Shown: piece by piece, positions 1-7,831 of the stretch
Numbering within the stretch: position 1 is the first letter of the stretch
How the letters are laid out: the number at the start of each line of letters is the position of its first letter
Origin: Actinomycetota bacterium
GTDB lineage: Bacteria; Actinomycetota; Acidimicrobiia; Acidimicrobiales; VFJN01
NCBI GenBank assembly: GCA_009886035.1
Contig: VFJN01000140.1
Coordinates: forward strand, 1 to 34,243
Reading direction: 5' to 3'
DNA: 34,243 nt
Translations under genes and position numbers: made by a program
The notes under the pieces: model-generated
The model's database searches: none
Seen by the model: only the letters and a program-made list of their open reading frames with translations
Told to the model about the DNA's origin: nothing

Positions 1-23
1 CGGCGCGGGCGGAGAAGTCAACG

Positions 24-43
24 GAGTAGAACCTGTTCTAGTC
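24..43. promoter_or_regulatory. KstR-type operator 1, overlapping a leaderless promoter
   Basis: The arms GAGTAGAAC and GTTCTAGTC are separated by CT, an inverted repeat with one mismatch. The core TAGAAC-N2-GTTCTA fits the KstR consensus TnnAACnnGTTnnA known from mycobacteria. The right end supplies TAGTCT (39-44), a good actinobacterial -10 box, 6 bases before the GTG at 51. A repressor bound here would cover the promoter of the acyl-CoA dehydrogenase and the regulator gene behind it, giving autoregulation. Binding by the local TetR protein is inferred. Confidence 0.85.
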
Positions 44-50
44 TGAAAGC

Positions 51-1283
51 GTGGATTTCGAGGACACCCCCGAGGAAGCGGCGATTCGGACCGAGGCCCG
101 GACGTGGCTGGAGACTGCCGCTATCCCCAAGGGCCACCCGGAGGATTTCTCGGCCGGGATGTGGTCAGCGGATTATCCCGAGAGCGTCTACGTGGAACGT
201 TGCCGGGCATGGCAGGGGGTGCTCGAGCGGGGCGGGTGGGCCGGGGTTACCTGGCCCACCGAGTTCGGAGGTCGGGGCGGTCGCCCGATCGAAGCCGCCA
301 TCTTCAACCAAGAGCAGGCCCGGTTCGGAGTGTCCAACGGCGTGTTTGCCATCGCCATCGGCATGGTCGGTCCCACCCTCCTCGCCCACGGGACCGACGA
401 GCAGAAACGCCGATTTCTCCCGGCGATGTTGCGCGGCGACGAGGTGTGGTGCCAACTCTTTAGCGAGCCAGAGGCCGGTTCCGATCTGGCCAACCTCACC
501 ACTCGGGCCGTTCGGGACGGCGACGAGTGGGTGGTGACCGGGCAAAAGGTGTGGACCTCAGCGGCTCATCGGGCCGAGTGGGGGATCCTCTTGGCTCGGA
601 CCGATCCGGCGGCGCCCAAGCATCGGGGGATCACGTATTTCCTTGTCGATATGGCTTCACCCGGCGTGGAGATCCGTCCCCTGCGCCAGATGACCGGAGA
701 CGCTCACTTCAGTGAGGTGTTTCTCGACGAGGTGCGCATTCCCGCCGCTCAGGTGATCGGCGAGGTGGGGGAGGGGTGGTCGGTGGCGCGCACCACGCTG
801 GCCAGCGAGCGCAGTGCCATCGCCGGGGGATCCGGGGGGGCCGACCCGCCCGGGTTGATTGCCCTGGCCCAGCAGTGGGGTCGAGCGCAGGATCCACTCG
901 TGCGCCAAATGGTGGCGGAGACATACCTGCGGAGCGAGTTGTTACGTTTCTTGCGCCTTCGTGCCCAGACGGCGCTGTCCCATAACCTTCGCCCCGGCGC
1001 GGAGAGTTCGGTGATGAAGTTGGCCTACGGCCGCTTCATGGTGCAGATGACCACCACTGCCCTGCATATCCAGGGAGCCACCGCCATGCTGGCCGACCCG
1101 GCGTTACTGCCCCGCGGTGGGGTGTGGACCACCAAGTTTCTCCATTCGCCCTCGCTGCGGATTGCTGGCGGGTCGGATCAGATTCAGGGCAACATCATCG
1201 GCGAGCGGGTGCTGGGTCTTCCGGCGGAGGCCCGGGCCGACAAGGACACCCCGTTTCGGGATCTCCTCAAGGCCGTTCGGTAG
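51..1283 (+). CDS. Acyl-CoA dehydrogenase (FadE-type)
   Basis: This 410-residue flavoprotein would introduce an alpha-beta double bond into an acyl-CoA. The three ACAD segments are visible: a helical N-terminus (EEAAIRTEARTWL), the FAD-binding middle with the CQLFSEPEAGSDLA and WTSAAHRAEWGILLART stretches (about 135-185), and a C-terminal helical domain ending in a QIQGNIIGERVLGLP-like motif. At the position of the medium-chain catalytic glutamate (YEGT) it has AGGS. The base must therefore lie elsewhere, as in isovaleryl-type enzymes, or a partner subunit supplies it, as in the heteromeric steroid ACADs of mycobacteria. The start is GTG with no good Shine-Dalgarno but a TAGTCT box 6 bases upstream. 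kstR follows 9 bases after the stop. The substrate is probably a steroid side-chain or ring-derived CoA thioester, inferred only from context. Confidence 0.9.
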   Translation: MDFEDTPEEAAIRTEARTWLETAAIPKGHPEDFSAGMWSADYPESVYVERCRAWQGVLERGGWAGVTWPTEFGGRGGRPIEAAIFNQEQARFGVSNGVFAIAIGMVGPTLLAHGTDEQKRRFLPAMLRGDEVWCQLFSEPEAGSDLANLTTRAVRDGDEWVVTGQKVWTSAAHRAEWGILLARTDPAAPKHRGITYFLVDMASPGVEIRPLRQMTGDAHFSEVFLDEVRIPAAQVIGEVGEGWSVARTTLASERSAIAGGSGGADPPGLIALAQQWGRAQDPLVRQMVAETYLRSELLRFLRLRAQTALSHNLRPGAESSVMKLAYGRFMVQMTTTALHIQGATAMLADPALLPRGGVWTTKFLHSPSLRIAGGSDQIQGNIIGERVLGLPAEARADKDTPFRDLLKAVR

Positions 1284-1286
1284 GTT
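1281..1286 (+). promoter_or_regulatory. Possible leaderless -10 box for the kstR-like gene
   Basis: TAGGTT lies 6 bases before the GTG at 1293, and its first three bases are the stop codon of the preceding dehydrogenase gene. It could give the regulator its own low-level leaderless transcript in addition to readthrough from the upstream promoter. The call rests on motif and spacing only. Confidence 0.4.
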
Positions 1287-1292
1287 CGGGCC

Positions 1293-1880
1293 GTGGCGAT
1301 TGCGTCGGAGGTGCTTACCAAGAGTCAGGCGGCCCGTCGCCAACGCGTGCTCCTGGCGGCCCTCGAACTGGGCGCTCAGGGGGGTTACGACGCCGTGCAG
1401 ATGCGCGACGTTGCCGGGTTGGCCAAGGTGGCTCTCGGCACGATTTACCGGTACTTCCCCTCCAAGGATGCTCTGCTGGCGGCCGCCATGGTGCAGTGGA
1501 TGGAAGATCTCGAACGTCGGGTAACCGCTCGCGCGCCGGAGGGCGACACCATCGCCGAACGGGTGTATGACGTGCTGCGCCGAGCGGTGGCCACGATGGA
1601 GCGCCAGCCGAAACTGGCGGAAGCCGTGGTGAGGGCGCTGACCGCGGAGGATCGCGTGGCCGATGGTGCATCGGGGGCCACCAGTGAGGTGATGCAGCGC
1701 GTCTTGCTGCGCGCCTTTCCGGCGGGCACCGACCGCGAGACCGAAGCCAACATCGCCCGAGTACTTGGCCACGTGTGGTTCTCCTGCCTAGTGGCCTGGG
1801 TCAGCGGGGTGGGGGATCTGGTGTGGGTGGGCGAGGAACTGAACACCGCCTGCCACCTGCTCTGCGATCATCTCGACTGA
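1293..1880 (+). CDS. kstR: TetR-family repressor resembling KstR
   Basis: This 195-residue regulator has an N-terminal helix-turn-helix at about residues 15-62 that reads GGYDAVQMRDVA...VALGTIYRYFPSKDALL. This matches what I recall of mycobacterial KstR (GGYEAVQMRAVA...VAVGTLYRYFPSK) almost residue for residue. Similarity continues in the ligand domain, for example MERQPKLAEAVVRAL and ARVLGHVWFSCLVAW. In mycobacteria KstR represses cholesterol catabolism and is released by 3-oxo-cholestenoyl-CoA-type ligands. Three copies of the KstR palindrome in this window flank operons of steroid-type enzymes, which supports the same role here. The GTG start lacks a Shine-Dalgarno. The next gene is convergent and ends 6 bases away. 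Orthology is strongly suggested but not proven, and the ligand is unknown. Confidence 0.85.
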   Translation: MAIASEVLTKSQAARRQRVLLAALELGAQGGYDAVQMRDVAGLAKVALGTIYRYFPSKDALLAAAMVQWMEDLERRVTARAPEGDTIAERVYDVLRRAVATMERQPKLAEAVVRALTAEDRVADGASGATSEVMQRVLLRAFPAGTDRETEANIARVLGHVWFSCLVAWVSGVGDLVWVGEELNTACHLLCDHLD

Positions 1881-1886
1881 GAGGGA

Positions 1887-3434
1887 TCAGATTGCTCGCT
1901 CCTGGCCTTCCCAATAGGGATCGCGGAGTTGGCGCTTCAAGAGTTTCCCGGTTGGCTCCCGCGGGAGTTGGGCCATGAAGTCGATCGATCGCGGCCACTT
2001 GAACTTGGCGAGCCGTCCCTCGAGGTGCGCCATGATCGACGCCGCCAGTTCGTCGCTGGGTTCTTGACCCGGCACCGGTTCGACGATGGCTTTGATCTCT
2101 TCGCCCATGTCGGCGTCGGGAATCCCGAAGACCGCCACATCGCCCACCCCAGGGTGGGCGAGGATCTCGCCTTCGATTTCGGCGGGATAGATGTTCACGC
2201 CTCCGGCGATGATCATGTCGCTCTTGCGGTCGCAGAGGAACAGGAACCCGTCGGCGTTCAGGTAGCCGACATCGCCGACGGTGAAGAACCCCTCGGCGTC
2301 GTGGGTCTCGTCGGTCTTGGACTTGTCACCCTTGTATTCGAAGTCCTGCCCGCCCATCTTCATCCAGATGGTTCCCGGGACGTCCGGACCCACCGGTCGG
2401 CGGTCGTCGTCGGTGATCTTCAGTTCCGAGATGGGCCACGGACTGCCCACCGTGCCTGGGTACTTCAGCCAGTCGGCCGGCGTGGCGGTGGTGCCCCCAC
2501 CTTCGGTGGCGCCGTAGTACTCCCAGATCACCGGACCCCACCAGTCGAGCATCTTTTGTTTCACATCGATCGGGCACGGGGCGGCGGCATGGATCGCCCA
2601 CCGCATCGAGGAGACGTCGTACTGGCTTTTCACGTCCTCGGGCAGCAAGAGCATCCGGTGGAACTGGGTGGGGACCATGTGGGTGTGGGTGACCGAGTGA
2701 CGCTCAATCTGCTCGAGGGCGACGGCGGGATCCCATTTGTCCATGAATACGACGCGGTGGCCGCTGTGGAGGGCATTCCCGGCGAAGGTAGTGACGGCCG
2801 TGTGGTAGTTGGGCGAGGTGCAAAGGTGCACCTGGTCCTCGCGGTGAGGGATCCCAAAGAGCGTAAAGAAGCCGGTGAACAATTCGGCCATGATGTCGGG
2901 GTCGGCATCATGAAGGTTGCGCTTCACCCCTTTGGGCCGTCCGGTAGTGCCCGAGGTGTAGTGCATGGCCGCTCCCGCCAGGCGCTCGTCGGGGAGGGTG
3001 TCGGGTTGGCCGGCCAGGGCCAGTTCTGCATCCTGGAAGCCGTCAATGGATCCGTGGGCGAGACGGCTTTCGGGGGGGAGGCCGGCGGCGGTAGCCGCCG
3101 CCGCGATCACCTCGGCGTAGCGCTCGTGGGAAACGATGGCCTTAGCCCCGCAGTCCTCCAGGATGTAGGCGATCTCGGGCGGCGAGAGCCGGTAATTGAT
3201 CGGCACGTAGTACCAGCCGGCCTGCAGGGCAGCGAGGTAAACCTCGATCGGGAGCACCCCGTTGGGCAGGATTGCCGCCACTGAATCGCCGGGCTCCAGC
3301 CCTAACGAGCGAAGGAGATGCACGTATTGGTTGGCCCGGGCCAAGAGGTCTCCGGCGGTGTGCTCAGTGCCGTCGGGATCAACCACGGCGATAAAGTTCG
3401 GCTCGGCCTGGGCGTACTTGTAAAAACCTGACAT
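1887..3434 (-). CDS. Acyl-CoA synthetase / AMP-dependent ligase (FadD-like)
   Basis: This 515-residue adenylate-forming ligase would activate a carboxylic acid to its CoA thioester with ATP. It shows the P-loop YTSGTTGRPKGV (about 159-170), the YYGATEGG motif (about 306-313), the hinge region with GDVGYLNADGFLFLCDRKSDMI, NIYPAEIE, and the C-terminal PTGK lysine near residue 500. The length is normal. The ATG has a Shine-Dalgarno GGGGGAG 9 bases upstream. It is transcribed divergently from the adh-DUF35-thiolase operon, and operator 2 lies between them. The substrate is likely a steroid side-chain or ring-degradation acid, inferred from context. It cannot be assigned to a particular FadD subtype. 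Confidence 0.9.
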   Translation of the reverse strand: MSGFYKYAQAEPNFIAVVDPDGTEHTAGDLLARANQYVHLLRSLGLEPGDSVAAILPNGVLPIEVYLAALQAGWYYVPINYRLSPPEIAYILEDCGAKAIVSHERYAEVIAAAATAAGLPPESRLAHGSIDGFQDAELALAGQPDTLPDERLAGAAMHYTSGTTGRPKGVKRNLHDADPDIMAELFTGFFTLFGIPHREDQVHLCTSPNYHTAVTTFAGNALHSGHRVVFMDKWDPAVALEQIERHSVTHTHMVPTQFHRMLLLPEDVKSQYDVSSMRWAIHAAAPCPIDVKQKMLDWWGPVIWEYYGATEGGGTTATPADWLKYPGTVGSPWPISELKITDDDRRPVGPDVPGTIWMKMGGQDFEYKGDKSKTDETHDAEGFFTVGDVGYLNADGFLFLCDRKSDMIIAGGVNIYPAEIEGEILAHPGVGDVAVFGIPDADMGEEIKAIVEPVPGQEPSDELAASIMAHLEGRLAKFKWPRSIDFMAQLPREPTGKLLKRQLRDPYWEGQERAI

Positions 3435-3474
3435 GGTGCGTTGCTCCCCCGGTTTCCCATTCGATGGATCCCCA

Positions 3475-3494
3475 GACTAGAACCTGTTTCAGTG
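3475..3494. promoter_or_regulatory. KstR-type operator 2 in a divergent promoter
   Basis: GACTAGAAC-CT-GTTTCAGTG has one perfect arm and a right arm degenerate at three positions. On the minus strand the perfect arm contains TAGTCT (3479-3474), a likely -10 for the ligase, whose ATG is about 40 bases further. On the plus strand TACCAT (3513-3518) is a possible -10 for the alcohol dehydrogenase, placing the operator over the -35 region. It probably controls both divergent units. It is the weakest of the three copies. Confidence 0.75.
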
Positions 3495-3555
3495 TCGGCT
3501 GCAAACGGCACATACCATTCGCCGCCATCGTGTGGCTTGCTCTGGAGGGGGATAT

Positions 3556-4638
3556 ATGCGTGCTGCGCTGCTCCGCAATATCGGCGATAGTAAACTTGAG
3601 GTCCGCGACGACATTGGCCTGACGGCGGTAGGTCCGGGGGAAGTCAGGGTCAAGATCGAAGCCACGGGTGTGTGTCACTCCGATCTGTCCGTGATGAACG
3701 GCACGATCCCCCAGCCGGCACCGTGTGTGCTCGGCCACGAGGGGGCGGGCATTGTCGCTGAGGTGGGCGAGGGCGTCACCACCGTCGCGGTGGGTGACCA
3801 CGTGATCATCGCCTGGAGCCCTCCGTGCGGAGAGTGCGCCTACTGCGGTCCGCGTCATCAGCCCAACCTGTGCTTCAACATTCAGATGGTGATGGGCGGC
3901 ACTCCGCACTTCACCCTCGATGGCGCCCCCGTGGCGGGGATGGCCGGGGCGGGCACCTTCGCCGAGGAGATGATCATCCCGCATCAGGGCGTGGTGAAGA
4001 TCGACGCCGACATCCCGTTGGAGATCGGCAGCCTCGTGGGGTGTGGCGTGATGACCGGTGTGGGTGCCGTGCTCAACACGGCCAAGGTCACGGCGGGATC
4101 TTCGGTCGTAGTCTTCGGCTGCGGTGGGGTGGGCATCTCCTGCATCATGGGGGCCAAGGTGGCCGGTGCCTCGGTGATCGTGGCGGTGGATCTGAACGAC
4201 GGGAAGCTCGAGGATGCGAAGCGCTTCGGCGCCACTCATTCGTGCAAGCCCGATGAACTCGACAGCCTGAAGGCCAGCCTCACCAGTGGGGAGGGTTTCG
4301 ACTACGCCTTCGAGGCCATTGGTTTGGCCAGCACCATGCGGGCGAGTTATGACAACGCCCGACGCGGCGGTACAGCCTGCATCGTGGGGGTGGGCAAACT
4401 CGACGAGTTCGTCAGCTTCTCAGCCTTCGAACTGTTCTTCTCGGAGAAGGTGCTCGTGGGCAGCTACTACGGATCCGCCGACGTCCGTACCGATTTCCAC
4501 AAGCTCCTCGACCTGTGGCGAGAAGGCTCACTTGATCTCGACGGCATGATCACCCGTCGGATCAAGCTCGACGAGATCAACGATGCCTTCGACGCCATGC
4601 AACGCGGTGAGGTCATCCGCCAGGTCATCTCCTTCTAA
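3556..4638 (+). CDS. Zinc-dependent alcohol dehydrogenase (MDR superfamily)
   Basis: This 360-residue NAD(P)-dependent oxidoreductase is the first gene of a six-gene operon. The catalytic zinc site is C40 with H61-E62 (ATGVCHSD, LGHEGAG). The structural zinc loop is C91-C94-C97 and a fourth cysteine at 106. The Rossmann motif GCGGVG lies near residue 190. The ATG at 3556 is chosen because GGAGGGGG precedes it by about 7 bases; an in-frame GTG 24 bases upstream lacks this. The likely role is oxidation of an alcohol intermediate of the steroid pathway, inferred from operator 2 and the downstream genes. The substrate cannot be read from the sequence. Confidence 0.9.
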   Translation: MRAALLRNIGDSKLEVRDDIGLTAVGPGEVRVKIEATGVCHSDLSVMNGTIPQPAPCVLGHEGAGIVAEVGEGVTTVAVGDHVIIAWSPPCGECAYCGPRHQPNLCFNIQMVMGGTPHFTLDGAPVAGMAGAGTFAEEMIIPHQGVVKIDADIPLEIGSLVGCGVMTGVGAVLNTAKVTAGSSVVVFGCGGVGISCIMGAKVAGASVIVAVDLNDGKLEDAKRFGATHSCKPDELDSLKASLTSGEGFDYAFEAIGLASTMRASYDNARRGGTACIVGVGKLDEFVSFSAFELFFSEKVLVGSYYGSADVRTDFHKLLDLWREGSLDLDGMITRRIKLDEINDAFDAMQRGEVIRQVISF

Positions 4639-4639
4639 G

Positions 4640-5086
4640 ATGAGCGACGATCCCGGCGTTCTCAGCGCCCCCCTCATCATCGAATACCCCTTTTCTCGTA
4701 CCACTGGTCCGGTGATCGGCGCCTTTCTCACGGGGTTACGCGAGAAAGTCCTCCTTGGGATCAAGGGTTCCGACGGCCGCGTGATCGTGCCGCCCACCGA
4801 GTACGACAGCTTCACCGGTGAGGACCTCACCGAATTGGTGGAGGTGGGGCCGGGGGGCGAGGTGCTCACCTGGGCGTGGGTGCGAGGGCCCATGGCGAAA
4901 CACCCACTGTCGCATCCCTTCGCCTGGGCGCTGGTGAAGCCCGATGGCGCCGATGTTGGATTCCTTCAGGTTGTGGATGCCGGCTCCCCTGAGGCCATGG
5001 CGACCGGCATGCGGGTGCGGCCGCGTTGGGGGGATGAACGAGAGGGTTCCATCCACGATCTCGCCTGCTGGGAGCCCGACGTCTGA
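4640..5086 (+). CDS. DUF35 OB-fold protein lacking zinc-ribbon cysteines (first of pair)
   Basis: This 148-residue protein of the DUF35 (acyl-CoA-associated OB-fold) family starts at the ATG one base past the adh stop. It shows the usual layout: an N-terminal helix (FLTGLREKVLLGIK), a short hairpin, VPPTEYDSFTGEDL, and an OB-fold (VEVGPGGEVLTWAWV..HPFAWALVKPDGADVGFLQVVD). The C-x2-C-x10-12-C-x2-C ribbon normally found just before the PP segment is replaced by GIKGSDGRVIVPP, so no zinc is expected. Family members such as ChsH2 partner with thiolase-fold Ltp2 in steroid side-chain cleavage. Here two DUF35 genes directly precede two thiolase-fold genes, so a complex is likely (inference). It overlaps the next gene by one base (TGATG). 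Confidence 0.8.
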   Translation: MSDDPGVLSAPLIIEYPFSRTTGPVIGAFLTGLREKVLLGIKGSDGRVIVPPTEYDSFTGEDLTELVEVGPGGEVLTWAWVRGPMAKHPLSHPFAWALVKPDGADVGFLQVVDAGSPEAMATGMRVRPRWGDEREGSIHDLACWEPDV

Positions 5087-5610
5087 TGGCCGAGATCCAG
5101 ATTCCCGCTGTGCTCGAGGGTAAGGAACTGGTGCGTTCGGTGCGCACCCCGGCCCGCATGGAGTTCCTCTATACCGCCGGAGTGGCCACCACCCGATTCC
5201 TCACGGGCATCTCCGAGGGCAAGATCCTCGGGGAACGGGCGCCGGGGGGCAAGGTTTATGTGCCCTCCCGGGGAGCCGATCCGCAACTCGGGGTGCCCAC
5301 CACCGAACCGGTGGAACTGCCCCATGTGGGCACGCTCGTGAGTTTTTGTGTGGTGAACGTTGCCTTCTACGGCCAGGGGATGGAAATCCCGTACACCTCA
5401 GGGCTGATCCTGCTCGACGGTTCAGACCTTCCCCTCATGCATCTCATTCAGGAATGCCCGGTGGATGATGTGCGCATCGGAATGCGGGTGGAAGCGGTGT
5501 GGGTGGAAGCCCACGAGTTGGCCCCCAACCTCGAGAGCATCCGCTACTTCCGCCCCAACGGAGAGCCCGACGTGGTGGTTACCCAGCCCGGGGCGGGGGT
5601 GACGTGGTGA
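5086..5610 (+). CDS. DUF35 OB-fold protein lacking zinc-ribbon cysteines (second of pair)
   Basis: This 174-residue protein is the second DUF35-like gene in tandem. The N-terminus (LVRSVRTPARMEFLYTAGVATTRFLTGISEGKILGER) resembles the DUF35 lead helix. The ribbon position reads APGGKVYVPSRGADPQLG, with no cysteine pairs. The OB-fold part (VELPHVGTLVSFCVVNV...YTSGLILLDGSDLPLMHLIQECPVDDVRIGMRVEAVWVE) is intact. The start overlaps the stop of the first DUF35 gene, and its end overlaps the next gene by GTGA, so the set is translationally coupled. Mycobacterial Rv3521, which precedes ltp4 and ltp3, is by memory about 303 residues. It could correspond to these two proteins fused, but that needs alignment. 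Confidence 0.78.
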   Translation: MAEIQIPAVLEGKELVRSVRTPARMEFLYTAGVATTRFLTGISEGKILGERAPGGKVYVPSRGADPQLGVPTTEPVELPHVGTLVSFCVVNVAFYGQGMEIPYTSGLILLDGSDLPLMHLIQECPVDDVRIGMRVEAVWVEAHELAPNLESIRYFRPNGEPDVVVTQPGAGVTW

Positions 5611-6665
5611 TCGACGTGGCGGTGATTGCCTTCGCCCAGATGCCCAACGTGCGTGCCGAAACGGTGCGCAACGAGGTCGAGATGCTGATGCCGGTCATCG
5701 CTGACGTGCGGGCCAAGGCGGGCCTTACCCAGGCCGACATCGGCTTCACCTGTTCGGGCTCCACCGACTATCTCTCGGGCCAGGCCTTCAGCTTTGTGTC
5801 TACCCTCGACGGGGTGGCCCCGTGGCCTCCTATTCAGGAAAGCCATGTGGAGATGGACGGGGCCTGGGCGCTGTATGAGGCCTGGGTGAAACTGCAACTC
5901 GGCGACGTGGAGACGGCCCTGGTCTACTGCTACGGCAAGTCCGCGCCGGGCCCCCTGCACGAGGTGCTCTCGCGACAGCTCGATCCGTACCACGTGGCCC
6001 CCCTGTGGCCCGATGCGATCAGCCTGGCGGCCCTGCAGGCCCGGATGCTGATAGAGGCGGGCAAGGCAACGGAAGCCGACTTTGCGGAGGTGGCCTCCCG
6101 CAGTAGGCGTAACGCCCTCACGAACCCCAATGCGCAACTGGCGTGGGATACGGCGGCGGCGGATCTGTTGGCGGAGCCGTGCCTCGTCGATCCCCTTCGC
6201 CGCAGCGACTGCCCGCCCATCACCGACGGTGCCTGTGCGGTGATTCTCGCTTCGGGGGATCGGGCTCGGGCCCTGCGCCAACGACCGGCCTGGATTCGTG
6301 GCATCGACCATCGCATCGAGCCGATGGCGCTGGGGCTGCGCGATCTCACCGTGTCCCTCTCCACTCGCACCGCGGCCGAGCGGGCCGGGGTGGGCAACGC
6401 GCCGGTGGACGTGGCGGAGTTGCATGCTCCCTTCGCCCCGCAGGAACTGATCCTGCGCGAGTCGCTGGGGTTGGCCGATCACGCCAACGTGAACCCCTCC
6501 GGCGGCCCCCTGGCCGCCAACCCGGTGATGGTGGCCGGCCTCACCCGTATCGGGGAAGTGGCGCAGCGCATCATGGATGGCACCGCCACTCGGGGGGTGG
6601 CCCACGCCACCTCGGGCCCCTGTCTCCAGCAGAATCTGGTCGCCGTGCTCGAAGGGGAGGACTGA
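5607..6665 (+). CDS. Thiolase-fold lipid-transfer-type protein (Ltp4-like), non-canonical active site
   Basis: This 352-residue protein of the SCP2/lipid-carrier thiolase subfamily starts at the GTG of a GTGA overlap. It has the two thiolase halves, an ELHAPF motif in the HxxF position (about residue 272) and a C-terminal GGPLAANP block. The canonical catalytic residues are missing. The nucleophilic cysteine region reads ESHVEMDGA, the usual GHP histidine is ANP, and the last cysteine motif is SGPCLQQN. It should therefore not be an ordinary beta-ketothiolase. Ltp2-type proteins with altered sites act as acyl-CoA retro-aldolases with a DUF35 partner, which is the favoured inference. The order DUF35-DUF35-this-second thiolase matches Rv3521-Rv3522-Rv3523 in mycobacteria. 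Confidence 0.85.
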   Translation: MIDVAVIAFAQMPNVRAETVRNEVEMLMPVIADVRAKAGLTQADIGFTCSGSTDYLSGQAFSFVSTLDGVAPWPPIQESHVEMDGAWALYEAWVKLQLGDVETALVYCYGKSAPGPLHEVLSRQLDPYHVAPLWPDAISLAALQARMLIEAGKATEADFAEVASRSRRNALTNPNAQLAWDTAAADLLAEPCLVDPLRRSDCPPITDGACAVILASGDRARALRQRPAWIRGIDHRIEPMALGLRDLTVSLSTRTAAERAGVGNAPVDVAELHAPFAPQELILRESLGLADHANVNPSGGPLAANPVMVAGLTRIGEVAQRIMDGTATRGVAHATSGPCLQQNLVAVLEGED

Positions 6666-6670
6666 CCCGC

Positions 6671-7831
6671 ATGCCCAAGGAACTCGTGGCCGTGGTGGGG
6701 GTGGGCCAGACGAAGCACCAGGCCACTCGCGGTGATGTATCCATGGCCGGCCTCGTGCGGGAGGCGGCCACTCGAGCCCTCGCCGACGCCGAGATGACCT
6801 GGTCGGACATCGACGCCGTGGTGGTGGGCAAGGCCCCCGATTTCTTCGAGGGGGTGATGATGCCGGAGTTGTATCTGGCTGATGCCCTCGGGGCCACCGG
6901 CAAGCCCCTGTTCCGGGTGCACACCGCCGGGTCGGTGGGCGGGTCCACGGCGATCGTGGCGGCCCAGTTGGTGCAGGCGGGTATTCACCAACGAGTGCTC
7001 ACGGTGGCCTTCGAGAAACAGAGCGAGAGCGAGGCGATGTGGGCGTTGTCGATGCCCATTCCGTTCCAACCGCCGCTGCACGCCGGCGCCGGCGGTTACT
7101 TCGCGCCGCACATTCGCTCCTACATGGCGCGCTCCAATGCCCCGGACCACATCGGGATCCTGGTGGCCCTCAAGGATCGTCTCAATGCGCTCAAAAACCC
7201 CTACGCCCATCTTCACGAGCCCGACATCAGTTTCGACTCCATCAAGGACTCGATGATGCTGTGGGATCCGATTCGGTACGCCGAGACGTGTCCTAGTTCT
7301 GATGGGGCCTGCGCGATGGTGTTGGCCAGCGAAGCCGTGGCCGATCGGTCCACCAAGCCCGTGGCTTGGGTGAAGGGCACGGCCATGCGATCCGAACCCA
7401 CCATGTCGGCCGATCGCGATCCGGTCTTGCCCCGGGGGGGGAGCGACTGCGCGGCTGACGTGTACCAGCAGGCGGGGATTACTGATCCGCGCCGCCAGGT
7501 GGACTGCGTGGAGATGTATGTGCCTTTCTCCTGGTTCGAGCCGATGTGGCTCGAGAACCTGCACTTCGCCCCCAGTGGCGAGGGATGGAAATACGTTGAA
7601 GATGGCGTCACCGGTCTCGACGGAGACCTCCCGGTGAACATGTCCGGAGGTGTGTTGTCGTCGAATCCGATTGGGGCGTCGGGCATGCTGCGCTTTGCCG
7701 AGGTGGCGTTGCAGGTACGGGGGATGGCGGGTGACCATCAGGTCCCCGATGCCCGCACGGCCGTCGGTCATGCCTATGGCGGAGGCTCGCAGTTCTTTTC
7801 GATGTGGGTGGTCGGGGCCGATAAGCCATGA
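6671..7831 (+). CDS. Thiolase-fold lipid-transfer-type protein (Ltp3-like), non-canonical active site
   Basis: This 386-residue protein is the second thiolase-fold gene of the operon and starts 5 bases after the first. The N-terminal VAVVGVGQT, the middle HTAGSVGGSTAIVAA, and the C-terminal NMSGGVLSSNPIGASGMLRFAEVALQVRG are SCP2-type thiolase landmarks. The nucleophile position (normally C-A/S-S-G) reads HTAGSVGG with no cysteine. The GHP histidine is SNP, and the HxxF region is EMYVPF. Two degenerate thiolases encoded together suggest a hetero-oligomer with the two DUF35 proteins. The stop overlaps the next gene by ATGA. The function is best described as steroid acyl-CoA cleavage or aldolase-like, by context only. 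Confidence 0.85.
   Translation: MPKELVAVVGVGQTKHQATRGDVSMAGLVREAATRALADAEMTWSDIDAVVVGKAPDFFEGVMMPELYLADALGATGKPLFRVHTAGSVGGSTAIVAAQLVQAGIHQRVLTVAFEKQSESEAMWALSMPIPFQPPLHAGAGGYFAPHIRSYMARSNAPDHIGILVALKDRLNALKNPYAHLHEPDISFDSIKDSMMLWDPIRYAETCPSSDGACAMVLASEAVADRSTKPVAWVKGTAMRSEPTMSADRDPVLPRGGSDCAADVYQQAGITDPRRQVDCVEMYVPFSWFEPMWLENLHFAPSGEGWKYVEDGVTGLDGDLPVNMSGGVLSSNPIGASGMLRFAEVALQVRGMAGDHQVPDARTAVGHAYGGGSQFFSMWVVGADKP

Noticed and set aside
1929-3284. Long plus-strand frame opposite the acyl-CoA ligase
   Set aside because: It is fully covered by a ligase gene with all adenylation motifs; the plus frame has low-complexity Gly/Val/His composition.
5544-7771. Two long minus-strand frames opposite the thiolase-fold genes
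   Set aside because: The plus strand carries coupled, motif-bearing genes; the minus frames show only Arg/His-rich shadow composition.
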